Origin: Streptomyces phaeoluteigriseus
GTDB lineage: Bacteria > Actinomycetota > Actinomycetes > Streptomycetales > Streptomycetaceae
Reading direction: 5' to 3'
NCBI RefSeq assembly: GCF_001896135.2
Contig: NZ_MPOH02000015.1
Coordinates: 170,372-203,204, forward strand
Length of the DNA stretch: 32,833 nucleotides
The translations under genes were made by a program, and so were the position numbers. Numbering within the stretch: the first letter of the stretch is position 1; every line of letters starts with the position of its first letter. The notes beneath the pieces were generated by a model. That model ran no database searches. It worked only from the letters and a program-made list of their open reading frames with translations, and had not been told where the DNA came from. Below are positions 23,136 through 30,540 of the stretch, piece after piece.

Positions 23136-23819
23136 TCAGGCCAGGTCGGGGACCGTCCAGTCGATCGGCTCGTGGCCCTGCCGGGCCACCGCCTCGTTGA
23201 TCTGCGTGAACGGGCGGGAGCCGAAGAACTTCTTCGCCGACAGCGGGGAGGGGTGCGCGCCCTTCACCACCACGTGCCGGGTCTCGTCGATCAGGGGCAG
23301 CTTCTTCTGCGCGTAGTTGCCCCACAGGACGAAGACCGCCGGGTCGGGCCGCTCGGCCACCGCGCGGATCACCGCGTCGGTGAACCTCTCCCAGCCCTTG
23401 CCCTTGTGCGAGTTGGCCTCACCGGCACGGACCGTGAGGACCGCGTTGAGCAGCAGCACCCCCTGCCGGGCCCACGGCATCAGATAGCCGTTGTCCGGGA
23501 CGGGGGTGTCCAGTTCGGCGTGCATCTCCTTGTAGATGTTGCGCAGCGACGGGGGGATCTTCACGCCGGGCCGCACCGAGAAGCACAGGCCGTGCCCCTG
23601 GCCCTCGCCGTGGTACGGGTCCTGGCCGAGGATCAGGACCTTCACCCGCTCGTACGGCGTCGCGTCGAGCGCGGCGAAGACCTCCTCGCGCGGCGGGTAG
23701 ACAGGACCCTTCGCTCGCTCCTCCTCGACGAACTCCGTCAGCTCCTTGAAGTAGGGCTGCTGCAGTTCGTCGCCCAGGACCCCGCGCCAGGTCTCGGGCA
23801 GCATGGCGATGTCGGTCAC
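23136..23819 (-). CDS. ung: Uracil-DNA glycosylase, family 1
   Basis: 227 aa; removes uracil from DNA to start base excision repair. GQDPYHGEGQGHGLCFS carries the catalytic Asp67; LLLNAVLTVRAGEANSH follows, and HPSPLSAKKFFGSRPF holds the catalytic His189 and the DNA-intercalation loop. Length is typical. The GTG at 23819 has GGAGG 8 nt upstream. A perfect RecA-NDp motif lies 40-62 nt upstream, so induction by DNA damage without LexA is likely. Confidence 0.97.
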   Translation of the reverse strand: MTDIAMLPETWRGVLGDELQQPYFKELTEFVEEERAKGPVYPPREEVFAALDATPYERVKVLILGQDPYHGEGQGHGLCFSVRPGVKIPPSLRNIYKEMHAELDTPVPDNGYLMPWARQGVLLLNAVLTVRAGEANSHKGKGWERFTDAVIRAVAERPDPAVFVLWGNYAQKKLPLIDETRHVVVKGAHPSPLSAKKFFGSRPFTQINEAVARQGHEPIDWTVPDLA

Positions 23820-23858
23820 GTCAACGTCCTCCGTCGTGCGGTCACTTCCAGGCCACAG

Positions 23859-23881
23859 AACCTACAGGTGACCACTGACAA
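23859..23881 (-). promoter_or_regulatory. RecA-NDp / PafBC promoter of ung
   Basis: On the minus strand TTGTCAGTG, 8 nt, TAGGTT: an exact match to TTGTCRGTG-N8-TANNNT. It sits in the 79-bp gap between the oligopeptide-binding gene and ung and gives a leader of roughly 30 nt. Confidence 0.8.
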
Positions 23882-23898
23882 CGGGGGCCGCGGTGCGT

Positions 23899-25488
23899 CT
23901 ACCAGCTGGTCTTGCGGGACAGCTCCCACATCATCATGATCGTCGAGGGGTCCAGCGCCCGCTCCCCGCCGGAGACGTCCTCGTTGGCGGCGATGTACTG
24001 CTTGCCCTGCCACAGCGGCAGCAGCCGGGCGTCGTCGACGAGGATCTGCTGGGCCTCCTGGAAGTCCTTCACCACGTTGGCGCGGTCGCTCTCCTCGCGG
24101 GAGCGGGGCAGCAGCACCTGGGTGATCTGCTTCGCCGGGTAGGGCGTGCCGAGCGCGTTCTGCTCGCCGACGAACGGGGCGATGAAGTTGTCGGCGTCGG
24201 GGAAGTCGGGGGCCCAGCCGCGTCCGAAGACCGGGTACTCGCCCTTCTGGTAGCCCACCACGTAGGTCTTCCAGGGGCGGCTCTTGAGGGTGACCTCGAA
24301 CAGGCCCGAGGCCTCCAGCTGGGCCTTGATCTCCTTGAACTCCAGGGCGGTGTCGGAGCCGTAGCGGTCGTTGGTGTACCAGAGGGTGAGGGGCACCGGG
24401 TCGGTGATGCCGTCGTCGGCGAGGATCGCGCGGGCCTTGTCCGGGTCGGGGTCGCCGAAGTCGTCGAAGAAGCCGGTGGTGTGGCCGGTGAGGCCCTTGG
24501 GGACCATCGAGTACAGCGGGTCGACGGTGTCCTTGTAGACCTTGTGGGCGATCGCGGCCCGGTCGATGACCTGGGCGACGGCCCGGCGTACGGCGATCTT
24601 GGCGGACCACGGGTCCTTCGGGTTGAACACCAGGTAGTTGATGTTGCTGGCGGCGCCCTCGACGAGCTGCAGGCCCTCGTTCTCGTCGCCCTTGTTCTCC
24701 AGGGTGACGATGTCGTCGGCGGCGAGGCCCTGGTAGGTGATGTCGATCTGCTTGCCCCGCAGGGCCTTGACCATCTCGCCGGAGTCCTGGAAGTAGCGGA
24801 TGGTCACCGCGTCGTTCTTGCGGTCGGCGGAGCCCTCGTAGCGGTCGTTGCGGACGAGTTCCGCCCGGTCGTTCTCCTTGAAGCTCTTCAGTGCGTACGG
24901 CCCGGAGCCCACGAGGCCGTCGGCGTCCTCGCGCAACGCGTTGGCCGGGTAGTCGTCGGGGGCGACCAGGGACATGCCCGGGGTGGCGAGCACGAACGGG
25001 AAGGTGGCGTCGGCCTTGTTGAGCCGGAAGACGACCTCGCGGTCGCCGACGGCCTCGACCCGGTCGAGGCTGCCGAGCAGTCCCGCGGGGCCGGTGGGCG
25101 CGTTGATCGCCAGGATCCGGTCGAAGGTGTGCTTCACGGCCTGCGCGTCGAGCTTGTCCCCGTCGGAGAAGGCGAGGCCCTCGCGCAGTTTGCAGCGGTA
25201 TGTCCGGCTGGTGCTGTCGCTGAACTCGCAGCTGGCGGCGTCGGGCTGCGGCTCCGTCGCGCCGTTCGGGTACGACAGCAGCGTCTGGTAGACGTTGCGG
25301 AACAGCTCCCAGGAGCCGTCCCAGGCGGCGGCCGGGTCCAGCGTGCTGGGGGCGCTGGTGGTGCCCACGACGATCGGCCCGGCATCGTCGGAGCCTTCCT
25401 CTCCCAGGAGGCTGCATCCGGCCACCAGGGATATGGACACGATCGCCGCGACCTGCTGCAAGGATCGGTTCCGGTTGAACACGCGCAC
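23899..25488 (-). CDS. Oligopeptide-type ABC solute-binding lipoprotein (SBP_bac_5)
   Basis: 529 aa. Signal peptide with lipobox ISLVAGC, lipidated Cys25. The SBP family 5 core shows TLDPAAAWDGSWELFRNVYQTLL, REGLAFSDGDKLDAQAVKHTFDRI, GSGPYALKSFKENDRAELVRND and DVWF-equivalent stretches through to the C-terminus. The GTG at 25488 has GAGG nearby. No permease or ATPase gene accompanies it here, so it is an orphan binding protein that would use a transporter encoded elsewhere or act as a sensor. The ligand is probably a peptide or peptide-like compound. Confidence 0.9.
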   Translation of the reverse strand: MRVFNRNRSLQQVAAIVSISLVAGCSLLGEEGSDDAGPIVVGTTSAPSTLDPAAAWDGSWELFRNVYQTLLSYPNGATEPQPDAASCEFSDSTSRTYRCKLREGLAFSDGDKLDAQAVKHTFDRILAINAPTGPAGLLGSLDRVEAVGDREVVFRLNKADATFPFVLATPGMSLVAPDDYPANALREDADGLVGSGPYALKSFKENDRAELVRNDRYEGSADRKNDAVTIRYFQDSGEMVKALRGKQIDITYQGLAADDIVTLENKGDENEGLQLVEGAASNINYLVFNPKDPWSAKIAVRRAVAQVIDRAAIAHKVYKDTVDPLYSMVPKGLTGHTTGFFDDFGDPDPDKARAILADDGITDPVPLTLWYTNDRYGSDTALEFKEIKAQLEASGLFEVTLKSRPWKTYVVGYQKGEYPVFGRGWAPDFPDADNFIAPFVGEQNALGTPYPAKQITQVLLPRSREESDRANVVKDFQEAQQILVDDARLLPLWQGKQYIAANEDVSGGERALDPSTIMMMWELSRKTSW

Positions 25489-25504
25489 GCTCCTCGATCT
25501 GCCA

Positions 25505-25549
25505 TGCCAAGGGTTGGCAGACCATACCGCAGCGACACGCCGACTGAAC
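25505..25549 (-). promoter_or_regulatory. Promoter and palindromic operator of the binding-protein gene
   Basis: TGCCAA-GGG-TTGGCA (25505-25519) is a perfect 6-bp inverted repeat, 17 bp before the start codon. It directly follows a minus-strand -10 TATGGT (25521-25526) and possible -35 TTCAGT. A protein there would cover the transcription start. Regulator unknown. Confidence 0.5.
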
Positions 25550-25623
25550 CCGCCCCCTGCGTCACGTTATGGATCACTTGAGCGGTGACGACGTTGTCAT
25601 GACCCTGTGCGACGGCTGTAGAC

Positions 25624-25664
25624 GACACGGGCGCCGCTTCCGGTTGCGGAAGCGCGCCCGTGTC
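25624..25664 (-). terminator. Long hairpin terminator after the SDR operon
   Basis: A left arm of 19 nt (starting GACACGGGCGC) pairs with a right arm of 18 nt (ending GCGCCCGTGTC) around loop GTTG, with a single 1-nt bulge. It begins 22 nt past the minus-strand stop at 25686. It is the strongest hairpin noticed in the window. Confidence 0.75.
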
Positions 25665-25685
25665 CCCTGCGCGGCGGGGGCGTCG

Positions 25686-26447
25686 TCAGGCCACGCCGGC
25701 GTTGAGGAACATGCCGCCGTCGACGACGAGCGTCTGACCGGTGACCCAGTCCGACTGCTCCGAGGTGAGGAACGCGGCGGCGCCCCCGATGTCGGAGGGC
25801 ACACCGAGCCGGGCCAGCGGGTAGGCGGCGGCCGCCTCGGCCTCCCGGCCCTCGTACAGGGCCTGCGCGAACCTGGTCTTCACCACGGCCGGGGCGATGG
25901 CGTTGACCCGTACCTTCGGCGCGAACTCGTGCGCCAGCTGCTGGGTCAGATTGATCATCGCGGCCTTGCTGACGCCGTACGCGCCGATGAAGGGCGAGGG
26001 CGCGAGGCCCGCCACGGAGGCGATGTTGACGATCGCGCCCCCGTTGTCCTTCTGCCAGGCGTGCCAGGTGCGCTGGGCGAAGCCGAGCGCCGAGATCACG
26101 TTGGTCTCGAACACCTTGCGCGCCACGTCGAGGTCGAGGTCGGCGATCGGCCCGAACACCGGGTTCGTGCCGGCGTTGTTGACCAGGTGGTCGACGCGGC
26201 CGAAGGCCTCCATCGTCCGCTCGACGGCGATCGCCTGGTGGGCCTCGTCGTGGGCCTTCCCGGCGACGCCGATGACGCGGTCGGCACCGAGCTTCTCGAC
26301 GGCCTCCTTGAGGGCGTCCTCGTTCCGGCCGGTGATGCAGACCCGGTCGCCGCGGGCGACGAGCGCTTCGGCGACGCCGTAGCCGATGCCGCGGCTGGCG
26401 CCCGTGACGAGGGCGACCCTGCCGGAGAGTGCGGGCAGTTCAGTCAT
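25686..26447 (-). CDS. Short-chain dehydrogenase/reductase, fabG-like
   Basis: 253 aa classical SDR. Cofactor loop TGASRGIGYG (15-24), with Arg41 after the second strand (TGRNED) suggesting NADPH; NNAG (90-93); catalytic Ser144, Tyr157 and Lys161 (YGVSK). C-terminal TGQTLVVDGGMFLNAG is as in FabG-like reductases. It lies 16 bp after the other SDR gene, so they share a transcript. The substrate could be a 3-ketoacyl thioester or an alcohol. The Shine-Dalgarno is weak. Confidence 0.9.
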   Translation of the reverse strand: MTELPALSGRVALVTGASRGIGYGVAEALVARGDRVCITGRNEDALKEAVEKLGADRVIGVAGKAHDEAHQAIAVERTMEAFGRVDHLVNNAGTNPVFGPIADLDLDVARKVFETNVISALGFAQRTWHAWQKDNGGAIVNIASVAGLAPSPFIGAYGVSKAAMINLTQQLAHEFAPKVRVNAIAPAVVKTRFAQALYEGREAEAAAAYPLARLGVPSDIGGAAAFLTSEQSDWVTGQTLVVDGGMFLNAGVA

Positions 26448-26463
26448 GTCGGTGATCCCTGGT

Positions 26464-27225
26464 CTAGTTGAGCGGTCCGCCGGCGACGTACAGCACCTGG
26501 CCGGAGACGAAGCCGGCGGCCTCGCCCGTGAAGAAGGCGATCGCGTTGGCGATGTCGTCGGGCTCACCGACGCGCGCCACCGGGATCTGGGTGGCGGCGG
26601 CGGCCTTGAACTCCTCGAAGCCCATGCCGATGCGGGCGGCCGTCGCGGCCGTCATGTCGGTGGCGATGAAGCCGGGGGCGACGGCGTTGGCGGTGATGCC
26701 GAACTTGCCCAGCTCGAAGGCGAGGGTCTTGGTGAAGCCCTGGAGACCGGCCTTGGCGGCGGAGTAGTTGGCCTGGCCCCGGTTGCCGAGCGCGGAGGAC
26801 GAGGAGAGGTTGACGATCCGGCCGAAGCCGGCGTCGACCATGTGCTTCTGGACCGCCTTGGTCACCAGGAACGAACCGCGCAGGTGCACGTTGAGCACCG
26901 TGTCCCAGTCGGAGGCGCTCATCTTGAACAGCAGGTTGTCGCGGAGCACTCCCGCGTTGTTGACGAGGATCGTCGGGGCGCCCAGCTCCGCGACGACGCG
27001 CGCGATGGCCGCCTCGACCTGGGCCTCGTCGGAGACGTCGGCGCCGACCGCGATCGCCCGGCCGCCCGCCGCGGTGATCTTCTCGACGGTGTCCTTGCAG
27101 GCGGCCTCGTCGAGGTCGATCACCGCGACCGCGCGGCCCTCTGCGGCCAGCCGTACGGCGGTGGCGGCACCGATGCCGCGCGCCGCGCCCGTGACTACTG
27201 CGACCCGCTGCTCTGTGGTGGACAT
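26464..27225 (-). CDS. 3-oxoacyl-ACP reductase-like SDR (FabG type)
   Basis: 253 aa. TGAARGIGAA cofactor loop (12-21); Asp37 in VIDLDE at the second strand end points to NAD(H) preference; ADVSD; NNAGVLRDNLLFKMSASDWD; catalytic Ser near 142, Tyr154 and Lys158 (YSAAK); ATDMT; end TGEAAGFVSGQVLYVAGG. This resembles bacterial FabG more closely than its operon partner does. AGGAG stands 8 nt before the ATG at 27225. It is the first gene of the operon, behind a consensus promoter and a pair of direct repeats. Confidence 0.9.
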   Translation of the reverse strand: MSTTEQRVAVVTGAARGIGAATAVRLAAEGRAVAVIDLDEAACKDTVEKITAAGGRAIAVGADVSDEAQVEAAIARVVAELGAPTILVNNAGVLRDNLLFKMSASDWDTVLNVHLRGSFLVTKAVQKHMVDAGFGRIVNLSSSSALGNRGQANYSAAKAGLQGFTKTLAFELGKFGITANAVAPGFIATDMTAATAARIGMGFEEFKAAAATQIPVARVGEPDDIANAIAFFTGEAAGFVSGQVLYVAGGPLN

Positions 27226-27263
27226 GGTTGCTTCTCCTCGCCCTCGAGAATGTACGTCCGTGT

Positions 27264-27357
27264 GGTGAGCGACCGTCCTGATCACCGTCGACTCGGTGAG
27301 CGACCGCTTAGTACCTTCGGCAGACGTGACGCTAGAAGCCTTGGCACCCGGTGTCAA
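27264..27357 (-). promoter_or_regulatory. Consensus promoter plus direct-repeat operators, SDR operon
   Basis: Minus-strand TTGACA (27352-27357), exactly 17 bp, TAGCGT (27329-27334) is a near-ideal HrdB-type promoter. Downstream, GGTGAGCGACCG (plus strand) occurs identically at 27264-27275 and 27295-27306, 31 bp apart, about three helical turns. Both lie in the leader of about 100 nt. They look like paired binding sites for a repressor acting after initiation. Confidence 0.6.
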
Positions 27358-27394
27358 CGCCACACGAGGGCGGTGTGATTCATCACCCGGCCCG

Positions 27395-27811
27395 TCACCT
27401 CACCAGGAGGTCCAGCAGACGGTCGGTGTCGGCCGCCGGATCGGTGGTGAGGCCGGTGTGCACGGGCCCCGGCTGGACGACCGTCGAGCGGGGCGCGATC
27501 AGCCAGCGGAAGCGCCGCCCGGCGTCGTCGTGCGCCGCCTGTCCGGCCGCCTCGCCACCGCCGCACACGTCCTCCACCGCGCGCAGCGCGGCGCGCACCC
27601 CGGCCACGTCCGCCGCCGGGTCCAGCGCCAGCAGCCGGCCCTCGTCGAGGTGGGTGCGGGCGCCGACGTAGCCCCGGGCCCGGCAGTAGACGAGCACGCC
27701 GGCGTTGATGCACTCGCCGCGCTCGACGCGGGGCACGATCCGCAGCAGGGCGTACTCGTAGACGTCCCGCTCGTTGGCCTCGCTGGCCCTGATGATGTGG
27801 CGCTCGTTCAC
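27395..27811 (-). CDS. DUF3037 protein
   Basis: 138 aa from the GTG at 27811, which overlaps the stop of the HipA-like gene (GTGA), with AAGGGGA upstream: translational coupling. The DUF3037 (PF11236) signature is DVYEYALLRIVPRVERGECINAGVLVYC (about residues 18-45), then YVGARTHLDEGRLLALDP and FRWLIAPRSTVVQPGPVHTGLT. It has no known biochemical activity. The fixed pairing with a HipA-like kinase suggests it is a partner or substrate of that kinase. Confidence 0.85.
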   Translation of the reverse strand: MNERHIIRASEANERDVYEYALLRIVPRVERGECINAGVLVYCRARGYVGARTHLDEGRLLALDPAADVAGVRAALRAVEDVCGGGEAAGQAAHDDAGRRFRWLIAPRSTVVQPGPVHTGLTTDPAADTDRLLDLLVR

Positions 27812-28563
27812 TCGGTCCCCTTGATGCGTTCGTGGATGACGGCGGCGCGCGTGAGGAGGGGCGCCGCGTAGGCACGCCGGAGCGCGTCCGGGGTGTCGAA
27901 GCCCGGTTCGCCGGTCAGCCAGGCGTCGGGGATCTCGGCGGTGACCTCGTCCAGGAGGCCGGCGGTGATCTGGGGCGCCAGTTCGGCCGCGGCTGCCGCG
28001 ATGTCCGGGCGGAAACGGGCGAGGGCGTGGTCCGAGGCGTCGTAGGGGCGAGCCGCGGAGGCCTCGGCGGAGGGCCAGTTGTGATGCCAGATCATGGTGG
28101 CGCCGTGGTCGATGAGCCACAGGTCGCCGCGGTGCATCAGCAGGTTGGGGTTGCGCCAGGAGCGGTCGACGTTGTTGACCAGCGCGTCGAACCAGACGAT
28201 CCGCCCGGCCTCCGCGGGGTCGACCGGGAAGGCGAGCGGGTCGAAGCCGATGGCTCCGGACAGGAAGTCCATGCCGAGGTTGGTGCCGCCGCTGGACCTG
28301 AGCAGGTCCTGCACCTGCTGGTCGGGTTCGCCCAGACCCAGCACGGAGTCCAGCTCCACGGTGACCAGGCGTGGAACCCTCAGACCCAGGCGGCGGGCGA
28401 GTTCACCGCAGACCACCTCCGCGACGAGCGTCTTGCGGCCCTGCCCGGCTCCGGTGAACTTCAGGACGTAGGCGGCGAGGTCGTCGGCCTCGACGAGACC
28501 CGGCAGCGAGCCGCCCTCACGCAGGGGCGTGATGAAACGGGTCGCGATGACTTCCTTGAGCAT
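27808..28563 (-). CDS. HipA-like Ser/Thr kinase-fold protein
   Basis: 251 aa, much shorter than HipA (about 440 aa); the N-terminal domain of HipA is absent. Kinase features: AYVLKFTGAGQGRKTLVAEVVCGELARRLG (ATP-binding Lys35, Glu49 or Glu54), the catalytic loop DALVNNVDRSWRNPNLL (Asp133, Asn138/140) and the metal-binding Asp152 in LIDHGATM. All key residues appear present, so it should be active. No HipB-type HTH gene is adjacent; the partner is DUF3037. TAGCCT 6 nt before the ATG suggests a leaderless mRNA. Whether it acts as a toxin, a regulator or in another pathway is unknown. Confidence 0.85.
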   Translation of the reverse strand: MLKEVIATRFITPLREGGSLPGLVEADDLAAYVLKFTGAGQGRKTLVAEVVCGELARRLGLRVPRLVTVELDSVLGLGEPDQQVQDLLRSSGGTNLGMDFLSGAIGFDPLAFPVDPAEAGRIVWFDALVNNVDRSWRNPNLLMHRGDLWLIDHGATMIWHHNWPSAEASAARPYDASDHALARFRPDIAAAAAELAPQITAGLLDEVTAEIPDAWLTGEPGFDTPDALRRAYAAPLLTRAAVIHERIKGTE

Positions 28564-28569
28564 CGCCCC

Positions 28570-28575
28570 AGGCTA
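28570..28575 (-). promoter_or_regulatory. Leaderless-type -10 box for the HipA-like gene
   Basis: Minus-strand TAGCCT lies 6 nt before the ATG at 28563. No recognisable -35 box. Confidence 0.4.
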
Positions 28576-28761
28576 CTGGGGTCGCGAGGGCCCTCGGCGG
28601 CGGATCGACAGCTCCGCGACAGCCGTGGCTTACGCCCCGCTCATCTCGAACGGGTCAGGATCTCGGCACTGTCCGAACCGGCTCGACGGCCGCTGAACAG
28701 GCGGCGCCCGGGACCCGTACCTCTCGGCAGATCATCCGACCTCCCCCGAAGGGAACCCAGC

Positions 28762-29250
28762 ATGACCAGCGCATCGTTCCAGTCCACCTCGGGACCCGCC
28801 CGCCGCACGGTCGTGGCGGCCGCCGGAGTCGCCGGGCTCGCCGTCGCGCTGACCGCGTGCGGAGGATCCGACGACGACGCGTCGGGTTCGGCGGAATCGT
28901 CCGGCTCCGCGGGCTCGACCGGCGGTTCCGAGTCCGCGAGCACCGGCGGCGGGGCCGCTGCGGGTGCGGCCCTGACGACCACCGCGGACATCCCCGAGGG
29001 CGGCGGGAAGGTCTTCGACGACCAGAAGGTGGTCGTGGTGCAGCCGACGGCGGGCGAGTTCAAGGCGTACTCGGCGGTGTGCACCCACTCGGGCTGCGCG
29101 GTCAAGAGCATCGCCGACGGGGTCATCAACTGCCCCTGTCACAACAGCAACTTCTCCGTCACCGACGGCAGCGTGAAGAGCGGCCCGGCGACGAAACCGC
29201 TGCCCGAGGTCCAGATCACCGTGAGCGGTGACTCGATCACTCTGGCCTGA
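28762..29250 (+). CDS. Rieske [2Fe-2S] lipoprotein
   Basis: 162 aa. Signal with twin Arg (GPARRTVVAAAGVAGLAVALTAC) suggests Tat export of a folded cofactor protein, and the lipobox LTAC gives lipidated Cys33. A Gly/Ser-rich linker follows (40-70), then the Rieske domain with ligands Cys107/His109 (CTHSGC) and Cys124/His127 (CPCH). Cys112 and Cys126 can form the stabilising disulfide. Electron-transfer role at the outer face of the membrane; the partner is not evident, and no cytochrome b or oxygenase is nearby. GAAGGGAA precedes the ATG. Its end overlaps the convergent isochorismatase-fold gene by 14 bp. Confidence 0.92.
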   Translation: MTSASFQSTSGPARRTVVAAAGVAGLAVALTACGGSDDDASGSAESSGSAGSTGGSESASTGGGAAAGAALTTTADIPEGGGKVFDDQKVVVVQPTAGEFKAYSAVCTHSGCAVKSIADGVINCPCHNSNFSVTDGSVKSGPATKPLPEVQITVSGDSITLA

Positions 29251-29890
29251 GACGACCGCCCCGCCGGGCGAAGCCCGCCAGGACCTCGTCCGTGGTCGCG
29301 ACCGTGGCGACCAGGGCGAGGGTGTGGCGGATCATCGCGGGGGTGTAGTCCGACGGCACCCCCGCGACGGCGTCGGCCGGGACGAGGGCCGTGTAACCGC
29401 GGTTGACCGCGTCGAAGACGGCGTTCGGGATCGCCACGTTGGCGGAGACACCGGCGACGACCAGTGTGCGGCAGCCGAGGTTGCGCAGCAGGGCGTCGAC
29501 GTCCGTGCCCTGGATAGGCGACAGACCGTGCAGCCGTCGTACGACGAAGTCCTCGTCCGTGACCTCGATCGGAGGCGCGACCTGGACGGCGGCGGTGCCG
29601 GTCAGTTGTCGGACCGGGAGGCGTTCGGCGGCGCGGAACAGGCGCGCGTTGCGGTTGGCTCCCCGGCCGTCGGGACGTCGTTCGGCGACGGCGTGGATCA
29701 CCTGGACCCCGCTCCCGTGGGCGCCGGCCACCAGCCGGGCGACGTTGGCGAGGGCACCCGACGAGCGTGCCGCGCGGGCGAGTTCGGGCAGGGCCGCGTC
29801 CGGGCCCACGACGCCCCGCTGGCACTCCACCGTGAGCAGGACGGTGTGGCGGGGGTCGAGCAGATCACCGAGGTGCGCGGACGACGGCAT
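29237..29890 (-). CDS. Isochorismatase-fold protein lacking the usual triad
   Basis: 217 aa, AGGGGAAG before the ATG at 29890. Fold signature: HTVLLTVECQRGVVGPDAALPEL, then GVQVIHAVAERRPDG, FVVRRLHGLSPIQGTDVDALLRNLG, and RTLVVAGVSANVAIPNAVFDAVNRGY. Normal members use Asp, Lys and Cys. Here the positions read Glu22 (VEC), Arg118/119 and Ser149 (GVSANVA). Unless the register differs, the nucleophile is missing. I recall a group of actinobacterial proteins with GVSxNVAI, so this is probably a subfamily trait and not a fresh mutation. Activity doubtful or altered. Confidence 0.85.
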   Translation of the reverse strand: MPSSAHLGDLLDPRHTVLLTVECQRGVVGPDAALPELARAARSSGALANVARLVAGAHGSGVQVIHAVAERRPDGRGANRNARLFRAAERLPVRQLTGTAAVQVAPPIEVTDEDFVVRRLHGLSPIQGTDVDALLRNLGCRTLVVAGVSANVAIPNAVFDAVNRGYTALVPADAVAGVPSDYTPAMIRHTLALVATVATTDEVLAGFARRGGRLRPE

Positions 29891-29997
29891 GGCTTCCCCT
29901 GGGGCCGGTGCGGGTCGGATCGGCCGAGGGTAGCCACCGTTGCGCGAGCAGGGAAGAGGACTCATCCTGTGCGGGCCGTCCTTTTTTGACGTGATGT

Positions 29998-30010
29998 CAG
30001 GGATTCCCTG
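29998..30010. promoter_or_regulatory. Palindrome upstream of the PPOX gene
   Basis: CAGGGA-T-TCCCTG is a perfect 6-bp inverted repeat, 38 bp before the start, flanked by TGACGTGATGTCA at 29987-29999. Possible operator; regulator unknown. A T6 run precedes it at 29982-29987. Confidence 0.35.
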
Positions 30011-30047
30011 GCACGACGTGAGAGAAGCGAAGAGAGAAGAGGGCTGG

Positions 30048-30515
30048 ATGACCGTCACGCAGCGCAGGGGCCGGAAGATCATGATGTCGCCGGGCGAGGT
30101 GAGCGCGTTCCTCACCACCCAGCGCACCTGCCGGGTGGCCACCGTGTCCGCCGACGGCGCCCCGCACGTGAGCGCCCTGTGGTTCCTGTGGGACGGCTCA
30201 GCGCTGTGGCTGTACTCCGTGGTGCGCAGCAGACGCTGGGCCGACCTGCGCCGGGACCCACGGGTCGCGATCGTGATCGACACGGGCGAGGAGTACGACT
30301 CGCTGCGCGGCGTGGAGCTGTCCGGCACCGTGGAGTTCGTGGGCGAGATCCCGCGCACCGGGGAGCTGTGCGCCGAACTCGACTCGGTGGAGACGCTGTT
30401 CGCCCGCAAGAACTTCGGCCTGGACGCGATGCCGCACGACGGACGGCACGCGTGGGCGCGGCTGCGCCCGGAGAAGATCGTGTCGTGGGACTTCCGCAAG
30501 CTGGGCGAACTGTAG
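30048..30515 (+). CDS. PPOX-class flavin/F420-dependent split-barrel protein
   Basis: 155 aa from the ATG at 30048 behind a purine-rich AGAGGG; the frame is open upstream to 29940. Split beta-barrel of the pyridoxamine-phosphate-oxidase superfamily: EVSAFLTTQRTCRVATVSADGAPHVSALWFLWDGSALWLYS, SRRWADLRRDPRVAIVIDTG, GVELSGTVEFVG, and the end KIVSWDFRKLGEL. Members bind FMN, F420 or haem-related ligands; F420 use is common in actinomycetes but cannot be decided here. Convergent with LysR, 25 bp between stops. Confidence 0.85.
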   Translation: MTVTQRRGRKIMMSPGEVSAFLTTQRTCRVATVSADGAPHVSALWFLWDGSALWLYSVVRSRRWADLRRDPRVAIVIDTGEEYDSLRGVELSGTVEFVGEIPRTGELCAELDSVETLFARKNFGLDAMPHDGRHAWARLRPEKIVSWDFRKLGEL

Positions 30516-30540
30516 GCACTCGGGTCGGCCCAGGTCGCCG

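Noticed and set aside
26446..26468. Third RecA-NDp-like motif, ATGTCGGTG-N8-TCTAGT, plus strand
   Set aside because: The -10 hexamer lacks TA at positions 1-2, it spans the junction of two minus-strand SDR genes, and no plus-strand gene follows.
29982..29987. T6 run as a rho-independent terminator
   Set aside because: No stable hairpin precedes it, and it lies upstream of a gene start, not after a gene.
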